Shown here piece by piece: positions 35,259 through 46,018 of a stretch of DNA of 64,000 nucleotides. Positions within the stretch are counted from its first letter, which is position 1. The number at the start of each line of letters is the position of its first letter. The translations under genes and the position numbers were made by a program. The stretch spans positions 114,317 through 178,316 of the forward strand of contig JAIQDT010005489.1 of NCBI GenBank assembly GCA_021521415.1, in the 5' to 3' direction. Below the pieces are notes generated by a model. The model searched no databases. It was not told the origin of the DNA and saw nothing but the letters and a program-made list of their open reading frames with translations. Origin of the DNA: Bidens hawaiensis. Lineage: Eukaryota > Streptophyta > Magnoliopsida > Asterales > Asteraceae.

Positions 35259-35978
35259 ATGGCCACTCAATCAACCTCTGCTTCATCAACCATGCCGTCT
35301 TCAGTTCCTCTCTCATCAAGAACTTTGCCGCCGATGCCTCCGCCAATCACGGGAGCACCATGGGCTATTGCTGCTGGAAACAAGATGCAACTAACAGTCT
35401 TCCAGAGATCGAAAACCACTACTGCCGCTTCGGTGGTTAATACTAACAATGATGCTTCCTCTGTGTTTTCGCAGGTTAAGGCTTACATGGAGCAGCAGAA
35501 CAAGACCAACCAGAGGATCCTTCGGGAGATTGAGGATCTCAAAAAGACTAAATGGCCAGTGGAGGATCAGACTCCCTTGGTGCCTAGGATGTTGGATTTC
35601 ACCACTCCAGGATCCTTGGCTCAATTCACTCAAGGATCATCTATCCTCCAACAGGAATCCATGGGTCAACAAACTCAAGGATTCTCGATCTTTCACCAAG
35701 GATCATCCATCCTTAACCAGGGATCCATGGGTCAACATGTTCAGGGATCCTCAACTTTTCAGCAAGGATCATCTATCCTTCACTAGGGGTCCATGGGTCA
35801 ACCAGCTCAAGGATCCTCAACCTTTCAGCAAGGAACATTGATCCTTCAACCTGGATCCTCCAGATCATATCTTCAAGGATCCTTCAACTCTCAACCACTA
35901 GGATCCTTCGTCCATAATCAAGGATCATTCTTTAAGGATCAAGGATTCTCAGGGGTTCAAATAATTAAAATTTCTTGA
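35259..35978 (+). pseudogene. gag: gag N-terminus of the Tat/Ogre-like element, with 22-residue repeats
   Basis: ATG 66 bases after the primer site starts MATQSTSASSTMPSS, with a Ser/Pro-rich beginning. A likely coiled coil MEQQNKTNQRILREIEDLKK lies at about residues 76-95. From about residue 120 a 22-residue unit repeats: QGSSTFQQGSSIL then x-GSMGQ. Each unit is about 66 bp and carries several GGATC/GATCC words. An in-frame TAG at 35784-35786 falls inside a repeat where Gln or Asn sits in the others. The frame resumes and ends at 35978, where the sequence switches to duplicated segment copy 2. No capsid core or pol is present. Family assignment rests on the primer site. Confidence 0.6.
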
Positions 35979-37670
35979 AGGAGATTATGATGTTAACGTT
36001 TAGTAATTAACTTCTTTTTTGTTGATCATTAACTTTAATTAGACAGACCTTACTTGGAATTGTAATTATGGCTATAGGTTTTACAATACGAAAGTTAGCT
36101 ATGTCGATATGCTTGTAACCTTGCAATTGATAATCACGTAACATGTTAGTTTTTAAATATTATAAATTAAAGAGAATAAAATGATCGGTTTTATAGTGTA
36201 GTTTCTTGAAAACAATATTAACATGTGAAAAGATTAAGGTTGTTTAGAAGTCCTGAGGGTAGTTTGTTTAGATTAAGGGCTAAAAGTGTTACTATTATAT
36301 AAATTAACAAAAATTGATTGAAGTTGAAAGATTAAAACTGTAACTATTTTTTAAGAACATTGAAGTTAACCGTATATGATGTGGCCTAAAGACAAAAGTG
36401 CCCCTAGAATCTAATAGTGCAGTACTCGCTTTTGGTTAGTTTATTAATGATTTCGTGACATATTTTATAGTTCAAGTCGAACTCGAGCTAGCTTTGGCTA
36501 GGCTTAGATCAACTCGTTAACAACCTTTTAATTGTTTTGTTCCACAACGAATTACGGGGCACCCCTCTATATGCTAAAATAAGTATATATTTTTAGGTCT
36601 ACTTTAGATTTAGATCTTATTTTATAAATAACGAATACATAATTTAAATGAGTCTAGAAGTTTAAAGGCAATTATTAATTTTATAACTTAATATCGTTTC
36701 TAGAATTTAATAACATAACTTGAATTGGAATACTCAAATTTTCTCATGATCGGACCAGACATTGAATCGAACGTTCTAGTGGATTACTGGTCGGACAGGT
36801 CGAACTGTATTTAAAAGATGGATGGCATTATCATAAAATTAATAACTAAAAAACCATATGAAATTTCAGTATCTATACTTGTATTTAACCTTAAAGTATT
36901 AATCTTTAGTTGTGATTCAGTCGTGTTTGGTTCAAATATTCATTATTTGTTATTTAGATGCTTAATGTTTTTGTATCCAAGGTTTTCAAAAATATATAAA
37001 ATATTTTTTTTGGTCAATAATCTTTTATAATTCATATTTTTAAAGTTAGTGTACATGCTATTTAATGAATAGGCAACCATTTTTAATTTGTATGTATTGA
37101 ACCTGTAAATGGTGGTTTTTTTTAACAACTTCTATAACAGAAAGTAGTTAAAAAACAACCAAAAATCCTTCCTATCAAGATATTAGCAGGGGCTAGTACC
37201 ACAGACAATCCTATAAAGAAACTACAACACTATCGATTTCCACCTATCCCAATCCAGACTCAAACAATTCGTTCTATTTTTTATACATAAAGACCCAAAA
37301 CCTTATTATCTCCAACCACTTTATCAATCTTTACTGGTTTGTTTTCGAAGATAAACTCGTTTAAGGCTTCCCATAAACACCATATTGCGGCCATCACAAT
37401 AGAATAGACCATTTTTCTTTTATGCTCCACCTCCGAGACTTGTTTGATAGCCACAAATAACCCTTGGACATCTTTGACATGGAAAGTTTGAATGTTACAC
37501 CAATTACCAATCCTTTGCCACACCATGCTCTCAACGTAGCATGACGCATATATATGGTCCACTGACTCCCTTACTGCTAAACAATTACAACACATATCTG
37601 TGCTGAAATAATCTTCCTTTCTATCAAATTACACACGTGGGTAGCCTGTTTTGGATGGCTCGCAAGAAAA
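35974..37670. repeat. Duplicated segment, copy 2
   Basis: Second copy of 31066-32760. It starts abruptly inside the end of the Tat-like gag fragment and ends near CTCGCAAGAAAACTGCC, joining an AT-rich module. The frame at 36818-37030 is the counterpart of 31863-32120 and is not a gene. Confidence 0.88.
37113..37670 (-). pseudogene. LINE 3' fragment, copy 2 (zinc-binding RVT module only)
   Basis: 37281-37595 on the minus strand repeats the module of copy 1: CCNCLAVRESVDHIYASC, VWQRIGNWCNI, AAIWCLWEALNEFIFEN. Upstream the AIQNRLPTCVI motif typical of this LINE region is present, then similarity stops near 37670. A T run at 37113-37120 marks the poly-A end. Truncated earlier than copy 1. Confidence 0.78.
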
Positions 37671-37689
37671 CTGCCGGGTGTCGTTTGAA

Positions 37690-39964
37690 AAGAGGAAAAT
37701 GTACTAGAAGTTTATAAGTAAAAAGAATAACATCAATCCTTAAATGACCCGAAAACGCCGTATATGTGAACATAATAAGGACACGTATATATAGAATGTA
37801 ACAGCGGCGTATCCACAATGTCCTTATTATATCACATTCATATAGTTATTCGGAATCATGCTCGGTATGAGTAATTACACACAACTGCACTTGCTTTGGC
37901 TTCCATACGAGGATTTCGATAATTAAGTGTGCACCCATAATTATCTAGGTCGTCGTTCGGTCCCCATGGTTCATTTCGTTGTGTGGTTTTCAAAAGACGC
38001 TTTTATCAAGGAGAATTTTGCAAATCTTAATTATTCAATTAATTAACTATAGATGATCATGTAAGCAATAGTAAGGTGTGAATCAAAGTCGGAAGTTATC
38101 AAAATGAATATGAAGGTCTAACATTGAGGGACTAAATGAGACATGATAAAACAAAACATGTGAAAATGAGAATTTGATGAATACAAATTTGAGGTTAAAA
38201 TAACCATTTGTGAGTATGATTGCGTGAAATGAGATAACATGATAATGAAGTGAGTTCTATGGGGTGACGTAAGCATGTATCAAACACAAAAGCACAATAG
38301 AAATCTTGGTTAACTTGGCAAAATCATTGAAGAAATGTAATAAAATGTGAACACGGCTTCTATTGTGAAACCATTTACATAATCATGATTATAGTAGCGG
38401 TTTCCAACAGCGCCAAAACTTATGGACAGTCACACATAGACCACTGATTGAGTAAATGAAATGATGTGGAAAAATGCATAGAATTGTGTTTTGTTTGAAA
38501 AGCATAATACTCAAACGTAAACAACATAGTCATGAAAATATCGTTTAAAATGTAAACGAAATTTGTTTAGCGAAAAAAATGAGGTTTTGAAAGTAGTACA
38601 CAAATTGTAATTGAATAACTTGAATTCGGTCATGAATAATCAAAACACAAAATGAAATATTATGTGCATAAAATTACCATTGAAACATCTCATCAATTGA
38701 CAAGAAAATCGTAATAACAGCGAGACTCGAAGTAATGATGAAATATGTAAATCGCGTATCATATACTCTTTTGAAAATATAAAAATAAAATCGAAAATGA
38801 AATCTCAAGTAAAGCCATTCTATCGTTTCCAAGAAAATATATATGATAACAAGGCATCGCGGTAACGCGTAGTTAGAGAAACATCTAAATTACTATCAAA
38901 ACGAAAATCTTGTAAGTTAAATGGTTAAAGAAATTTTGCATACGTAAGGCTGTTGTGATGATAATAAATCATGAAAGAAATGATGCTTGCGATAATAAGA
39001 AGTAATAATTCTCATAAATCGTTATCGAACGAAATTCATGTTACAATATCTAGTGTATGAAGCATTTATGAATGTGTCCCAAAAAGGATTTGAAAAGCCA
39101 TGATCATTGAGTTTATGTATTAATATGAAAGTTGTAATTTTTTATTGAATTGAATTCAACATTCAAAATGAAACCTCGTATTTGTAAAGTTGTTATGGGA
39201 TTATCACCTTAGGTGACAATATTTATAATCTTGAAAACACGTATATAATTGTTTAATAATCTTTGAAAACAGACCCTCATAATGGAATTTAGTTGTCATG
39301 ACAATATTATATTCTACAAGATGATTTATAAAATATGAGCATAATAAGTAAATCGTTATTCTTGAAATAGTTTATAATTTAAAATTGAATATTTGAGCAC
39401 ATGAGATCGTTATAAATACGCTAGTTGTATATATAATTTTTTTTTTTTGGGAAAATGAAGCTTGCGTGGGTATGGAGAGGTTTAGGCTCCGAATGGTGAA
39501 TGGTCTGGAAATTTGGTGAAGAGTGAATGTGTTTCGGATGTCTTTCGTAGTTGGGTTTTCTTGAGTTGGATTGATGGGGTTTATTGAGTTTAGGTCGTTT
39601 GAGTGGGTTAAGCTTAGACGACTTGTGTGAGTAGTGGTTGGGCTATTTGGATGATGTTTGCTTATTTGAGTTCGGGTTAAGTTGATGAGTAGAATAAGTC
39701 GACCTTGACTAGTTTGGGTTGAGATTCGGTTTATACATGTATTTTGCAAGGAGTGTTTGGGTTACTATTTTGATATCAAACTCTATGCTTGGGTGGAAAC
39801 GGTGTGGCGATATGGTTTGTGATTTGACATAGCATGGGTCGAAGGATTTGAGTCATAGTTGGGTAAACTTTGGTTTGTACATGTTCAAGGTATTTGTGGA
39901 TGTGTTTGTCGGTGTCTTCAAAGTATTAGGATAGTGAGTTTGATAGGTTTTCATGGCGTAAAAG
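37690..39964 (-). repeat. AT-rich noncoding module, copy 1
   Basis: No convincing gene. 37737-38030 clearly matches 44857-45155 (GCGGCGTATCCAC, CCCATAATTAT and GTGTGGTTT blocks in the same order). The remainder looks like diverged noncoding DNA of the same sort. The minus-strand frame at 39372-39749 is Thr/Asn/Ser-rich and looks like chance. It ends where LTR E begins. Confidence 0.5.
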
Positions 39965-42202
39965 TGTCACACCCCAACCAAAGGCGGCAGAACATGCCAG
40001 GGTGCAACGTGATTGGAGAAATACACAAGACGCTGTTAAAGCGACAATATTTAATCAACTCATTTTATAGAATCAATAAACAACACATATTGTTCATACA
40101 AAACAAATCAAATACAAGTAAACAAATATATATTGTTCGTTTTGCTAATATCCTAATAGTCTTGATAACATTTTCGTCAAGTTCTCGAGTCAACAAAAGT
40201 CAAACCTGTAACATTGCATAAAATAAAGTTTGTCAACACAAAGGTTGGTGAGCAATTTCATAGTTTGAACAAATATGTATTTAATAAGAAAATGTCCACA
40301 ATCTTGTATACGAAACAATAAATAAAAGCAATAATTTGGATAAAATGAGGTCGCTAATAAGAATACATTAGCGACACCGTCTATAAGAGAATACCAAATA
40401 GATTCGGATTTCATGAGGTCGTTAATAAGAATACATTAACGGCACCGTGCTATAAGAGAATACCAGATAGTTCACGGATTTATGAATCAACCAACCAAAA
40501 GCAGTAAACAAATAAGCATATAAGCATGTAAGCATAGAACACCAAATCGAATATTTATTTAAGTAAAGTATACAATAAAGTTTGTGGTTTAAGACTCAAG
40601 TATAAAACATTTAGTTTGAATAAGTATGTAATATCACCCCCAAAACAGAAGATGGAAAAACGGGGTATGAAAGTACTCACGTTCAAGTAACAACTGATTC
40701 GGTAAAATGACGGGTAACCGGAAGGATGAGGTTTAACGAGCAAGGTCTAGATGAAAGGAAATCTTGTATTAGAAAGGTTGTCTAGGAAGTCTTTAAATAA
40801 AATAAATGATAAGAAATGTAAACAATTAAAGTTTAAGGTTTTAAAATGTGAATAATTAGGAATTTATAACAATAGTCCTTTAAAAATATAAGTTTGCTCG
40901 AAACCAGGTTAAAGTATCTAGCCTTAATATTTACTCAACCTATGTTAAGTAATAAGGTGGGTAAAATGCAAGAATGCAAGTCCCTTTGGAATAAAGATAC
41001 TAAAACGGGATTTAACGAGTGTTTTGGGTTGTTGGTTCGGGTCTTGATAATTGGTCAAACTCAAAGTCAACTTTCCAAAATAATGAATGTTATGAGATAA
41101 CTCAATAAAATTTAATAAGACTTAACCAAGTATGTAGTTCTATTGTTTTAGAACTAACAACGTCTGTTAAGCGAGTGTTCGGTTTTGTCGGTCCAAACTT
41201 TGTTATGAGGTCAAGTTGGATCCAACATTTCCAAGTACTTAAGAAAATAATTAAAATCAGTTTGTAAACTATTTTTAAAGAAATATACAAGTCTTGATAG
41301 CTAAAAACACATTTGTGTGTCTTAAGCGAGTAAAAATCGGATTGGTTCGGTTTCCATCTCACAACAAGTTCATAGATGGTTTCTACATACCCAAATATCA
41401 AAGAACTTGTATAATGATGTATAAATGAAAATACTTAAAGTTTTACAACCAAAAAGTTAACAACAAGGTCTTTAAACAAAAGTTCGGTTTACGGTCTAGA
41501 GTTATTTACGGTTAAACCGAAGCATAGACTCTTAGAACCCATAACCATGGAACTTGTAAATATGACAAAAAAACTAAAATGAGCAAGAGTTAAACAAGAT
41601 TAATATGTATAAACAAGTTATATAGATATATATATCAAGGACTCGAAAGTCCTCCATGAAGCCTTGCCTTACAAGGTCCGAAACCTCACCGACCGGAATC
41701 GGAGAAGTAACTACCAAAGGTAACAAGGGGTATTATATTATATATATGTTGTACCACCATAATCAAGTATTAATAAGACTACATAAGCTAATTAGAATGA
41801 AAGATTTAACTCAGTTTAACTTTTAGATGTCAAACCTTCAAGAACACTAAAATAACAACCTTGAATCTATGAAATTTGAGAGAGTTTTTGGAGATGTGGC
41901 AGGGGAAAATGAAGGGAAATGGTGGTGTATATATAAGGTAATGTTGGTGGTCAAATATGTGTGTAAATATCAAGTAATTGCATGTAAAATGGATCAAGAC
42001 AAGACACAAAACAACAAAATTTGGATTGCTGCAGGTCTGAAGCCGCCACGCGCGGCTGCCCTAGCCTTCATGGCCGCTGGGTGCGGCGCCCATGAGGGTA
42101 GGGTGTGGTCAGCTCGTCTTGCGTGGTTCATTTTGCGTTCAGGAAGTTCGTTTTTGATGTAATTAGATCATTTTTAAGGCGTTTTCGAATCCTTAAAAGG
42201 GG

Positions 42203-42207
42203 CTTAT
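42203..42207. other. Target-site duplication CTTAT, left copy
   Basis: Before TGTAAGGCCCC of D1; repeated at 44592-44596. Confidence 0.93.
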
Positions 42208-42674
42208 TGTAAGGCCCCGTCACCGGTAACCCTACTTTCGTGTTGGATTTACTCATAAACACAGTTCTAAATATCAGAGTTAATTAAAACTTTACGCGGA
42301 ATATAAAACTTTCATAAAACATTACATATCAATTCATAATCATGTCGTAAAACATTCCTTTTGTCTTTCCAAAATTAAAACATAACTTATAAAACATTTC
42401 AGATCTTCAGATGCCAGGCTTTAGTCTTCTGCCATGTGTCCTCCACTCAAGCCAGCTGTCTCATCCTACTCACCTGCGTGCATACTAAAAGTCAGCTACG
42501 CTGAGTGAGTTCTAGTTAATCATACAATACCATACAATACCTTCTTACATACATACGTACTTAACCTCATAACTTTCTTTTATACACACATAAGTACTCA
42601 TACCTTCATTCTTACTTACATACTTTCTTTACATTCATAATCATACGTTTTAAAGAGCCTTTCGCCCTATAACC

Positions 42675-42898
42675 TCACAGATATTATAAGGGTCTGGTCC
42701 CTAACATCACAGATATTGTAAGGGTCTGGTCCCTAACATCACAGATATTGTAAGGGTCTGGTCCCTAACATCACAGATATTATAAGGGTCTGGTCCCTAA
42801 CATCACAGATATTGTAAGGGTCTGGTCCCTAACATCACAGATATTATAAGGGTCTGGTCCCTAACATCACAGATATTATAAGGGTCTGGTCCCTTGCT
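42675..42898. repeat. 32-bp tandem repeat x7 in LTR D1
   Basis: Unit CACAGATATT(G/A)TAAGGGTC then TGGTCCCTAACAT, seven near-identical copies differing mainly at one G/A site. Head to tail without spacers. Confidence 0.95.
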
Positions 42899-43079
42899 TT
42901 CGAATATTAGTAGGGTTCAGTTTCCTCTTCGTTACCATACAACCATGCAACATACCTCGAGTATTATTAGAGCTTGGTACCCTTTTCGTAACCATACAAC
43001 CATACAACCGTCATTTCCTTCTTTTATTAACTTTGTTACGTTCATACACATAAACATACATATCATACTTGCCATATTT

Positions 43080-43270
43080 ATAACGTTACAACCTGACAGT
43101 ACGTGCAATATCCGAAGATCGTTCACGAACCATCAAGCAATCATTCATACATATCACATATATCACATATGGCTTTATAACGTTACAACCTGACAGTACG
43201 TGCAATATCCGAAGATCGTTCACGAACCATCAAGCAATCATTCATACATATCACATATATCACATACGGC
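43080..43270. repeat. 97-bp perfect tandem duplication in LTR D1
   Basis: The block starting ATAACGTTACAACCTGACAG at 43080 is repeated at 43177 with essentially no changes, which points to recent slippage or unequal exchange. Confidence 0.9.
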
Positions 43271-43498
43271 ATACACTTATCACTTAGGATAAATGTATTA
43301 ACAACACATCAAGTATGCACACAGCCCCGAAAACATAACAAGGAATGGGGCTAGAAACTCACCTGGATCCTGTTACGCTCGCCGTTGATCGTAATTCCTT
43401 TCTTTAACTGGGCTCGGCTAACTGTATAATATTTACACATATCAAATAACTACTACTACTCGTTTTGTATTTCTATCTATATATGACCCACAACGAAC

Positions 43499-43590
43499 GG
43501 GGGTCCGGGGGCAGCGCCCCTGGCAGCGGGGTTCTAGGGGCGGCAGCCCCTAGCGGGGTCCAAGGGGCAGAGCCCCTAGCTGGGGTTAAG
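43499..43590. repeat. GC-rich hairpin cluster conserved in LTR family D
   Basis: Inverted words such as GGGGCAGCGCCCC and CTAGGGGCGGCAGCCCCTAG, and CAAGGGGCAGAGCCCCTAG. D2 has the counterpart at 48565-48630. Strong stems are expected in DNA or RNA. Confidence 0.85.
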
Positions 43591-43671
43591 CTGCCAGGTC
43601 AGCTTGGAAAAATTTTATTTTCGATAACTGCCTTAACACATTTTCCATTAGGTTTTTAATTTATTTTATAA

Positions 43672-44080
43672 ACGAACTTCACTTCAGGCGAAGTTAAACC
43701 TTAGGCGAACTTGGCTTCAGGCGAAGTTATACCTTAGGCGAACTTGGCTTCAGGCGAAGTTATACCTTAGGCGAACTTGGCTTCAGGCGAAGTTATACCT
43801 TAGGCGAACTTGGCTTCAGGCGAAGTTGTACCTTAGGCGAACTTGGCTTCAGGCGAAGTTATACCTTAGGCGAACTTGGCTTCAGGCGAAGTTATACCTT
43901 AGGCGAACTTGGCTTCAGGCGAAGTTATACCTTAGGCGAACTTGGCTTCAGGCGAAGTTGTACCTTAGGCGAAGTTGGCTTCAGGCGAAGTTGTACCTTA
44001 GGCGAAGTTACGCTTGAAGGCGAAGTTACGCTTGAAGGCGAAGTTCATCAGGCGAACTTAATCTTGCAGGCGAAGTTATC
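43672..44080. repeat. 33-bp tandem repeat, about 10 units, in LTR D1
   Basis: Unit GCGAACTTGGCTTCAGGCGA then AGTTATACCTTAG. Units near the 44000 end become shorter and more varied (GGCGAAGTTACGCTTGAA). The period is a multiple of three, so one frame reads as a repeated YLRRTWLQAKL peptide; it lacks any gene context. Confidence 0.95.
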
Positions 44081-44591
44081 GCGCTGCAGATCTGTTTGCC
44101 CATAACTCCTTCGTTTCTTAGCCAAATAACTCGATTTTGGTACCCACGGAATCGTATGATCGGCGCCTACAAATCCGAACCATCAAATCGGCCTAAAATC
44201 GACGTTTTAGGGGTCCGATTTGGGCAGGTTGGGTTTCGGGTTCGGTTAACCCATCAAATCCTAACCATTTTCAGTAATATAAGCTTTGGTGGATTGTTCT
44301 TACCTTACCAACTCAGATCTATCAACAAAATCTCGGGTTTCGGCTTCGAATCTAGATCGGTTAGTATGTGTGTGTTTTGAGGAGTGTGAAGAAAGAAGGT
44401 GGAAATGAAAGATTGGGTTTGGGATGGGATATTTATATCCCTCTAAGCCCACGGACCCGAGGCCCATTCTCATTTAACCCATCTTACGCAATCTAAGCCC
44501 AACTCCCTCCTTACTCGACATTAAATAATTAACAACGTGAAATCACTAAACATAACTTTCTTTATTTATAATTAAAATTTAGGATGTTACA

Positions 44592-44596
44592 CTTAT
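44592..44596. other. Target-site duplication CTTAT, right copy
   Basis: Pairs with 42203-42207. Confidence 0.93.
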
Positions 44597-44726
44597 CAAA
44601 ACATGTGGGAATGATTTAGTAACATAAAATCCAATATTTTATATATTTGAAATGTTCGGGATATAAATCGGGTTAGTTTACGTGATAAACGAATACAAAT
44701 AGAACCCGAAATTGACGAATGTCACA

Positions 44727-45840
44727 GTATCCCCAACTTTTTGGAAATTTCGTCCCGAAATTAAAAATAAACTCGAAGAAAAGGTAATTACTAACGAATG
44801 TCGCTTTTGATAAAACAATTGCATGACAAAATTTTAAGCAAAGAATAATGTCATATCCTTGCATGATTCGAAAAACGCTACAAATGAGAAACATAATAAA
44901 GGCACTTATATATAAGATGTACCGGCGGCGTATCCACCATGCCCTTATCATGATTCTCATTTCTATCGTTTTTCTGCCATTATTTTCGAGTCTGAGTTAT
45001 CGCACACAACCGCACTTACTATGGATTTCCTACGGGTATTTCGATACTTAAGTGTTCACCCATAATTATTTAGATCGTCGTATGGTCCACATGGTTCGTC
45101 CCATTGTGTGGTTTAAAAGACATATTTATTTTGAAATCTTAAACATTAGAAACATGCATAAATCTGTTGAATTTTACACATATTGATAAAATTATACCAG
45201 CGGTTGGAAATTTTGGGGTTGATTTTTTAAATAAGTAGGAAAATGGAATAAATAATTGATACAATTAAATCTTAAAATTTGAACCAAGGTGAAAATATCA
45301 ATTTGGTTTAAATAAGTAAAGACGGTAGAATAATATAAAATTTAGGGCAAACAATTACGAAATGAGATTTGAAGTCAAATTTACTCAGTGTGAAAGAATA
45401 AGTAAATCATTAAAATCCCTGGTTGAAAGTCGGGTCACTAAATTAGTATAAAATCCGATGAGTGAAATTTTAATTATGAGAACTCCGATAAAAGGAAGTG
45501 AGAAGTCCAATAAATGAAAACGAGAATCCAAAGAGTGAAAATGAAAAATCCGATAGGTGTAAATGAAAAGCCCAATAAGTGAGTACATGAGGTCGGGGTA
45601 AACGACGTTACAATTAATAATAGTGTACGAAGAGTTTCATACGTGAACAAACTTGAGGTTATAAGTAACTGAGAATACGATTGCGAAGAATGTAATAACA
45701 TGAGAATGATGCCATATTGGTAGATATTCAAAGGTTAATTTATAACATACTAATAGGATATTTAACAAAATTGTATATGTATTTATTCTTTTAGAATATT
45801 TCTATAACTTATTTATTGGGATTTTCAAATATAACATAAC
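44727..45840 (-). repeat. 3' untranslated region of element E and noncoding module, copy 2
   Basis: 44727-44770 is the inverse of TTTCGGGACGAAATTTCC plus a purine tract (AAGTTGGGGATAC), as in A and C. No pol C-terminus precedes it. Instead the sequence runs into an AT-rich module whose 44857-45155 part matches 37737-38030. About 45470-45590 has a loosely repeated GAGAATCC-(A)AT(A)A(G)GTG pattern. No gene seen. Confidence 0.55.
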
Positions 45841-46018
45841 TGATTGGCTTGATGAAATAGGAAACCACTCACATGGCATCTACGTGCATAATATGTGGAG
45901 TCCCTAGAATGATGTCATGTGAAAAATTCATCTTGCTTTATATGGTAGATGATGCTCTAAATGGGCTCTCAAGTGTCTGTGAGAGGGATAATCAGAAGAG
46001 AAAGGTAAAAAAAAAAAA

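Larger units (their letters stand above)
42208..44591 (-). repeat. Solo LTR D1 inside LTR E
   Basis: 2384 bp, TGTAAGGCCCC...GGATGTTACA, flanked by perfect CTTAT. It is the same family as D2 in inverse orientation: both share GTGTTGGATTT, CATAAACACAGTTCTAAATATCA and a block about the size of a short exon near 42390-42460. No internal region. A TATA-like GATATAAATA is present on the minus strand near 44430. The frames 42894-43193, 43465-43659 and 43826-44017 are repeat artefacts. Confidence 0.94.
39965..44726 (-). repeat. Gypsy LTR E (A/C family), interrupted by solo LTR D1
   Basis: TGTCACACCCCAACCAAAGG at the left and GACGAATGTCACA at the right match the LTRs of A and C. Without D1 and one CTTAT it is about 2.37 kb. 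It has the two hairpin repeats (about 40345-40450), TATATATA at about 41930 and a GC-rich patch at 42040-42115. The right side continues into the 3' untranslated region and purine tract of the element, so this is a 3' LTR of a minus-strand element. The left side has no primer site. Confidence 0.88.

Noticed and set aside
39372..39749. 125-codon minus-strand frame
   Set aside because: Biased Thr/Asn/Ser/Ile composition, no domain, and located in AT-rich noncoding DNA.
42675..42898. Regular 32-bp repeats resembling a CRISPR array
   Set aside because: Units are head to tail with no unique spacers, and the setting is a plant LTR.
43826..44017. 63-codon frame with a repeated YLRRTWLQAKL peptide
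   Set aside because: It is a by-product of a 33-bp tandem DNA repeat inside a solo LTR; the period is a multiple of three, so any frame without a stop stays open.
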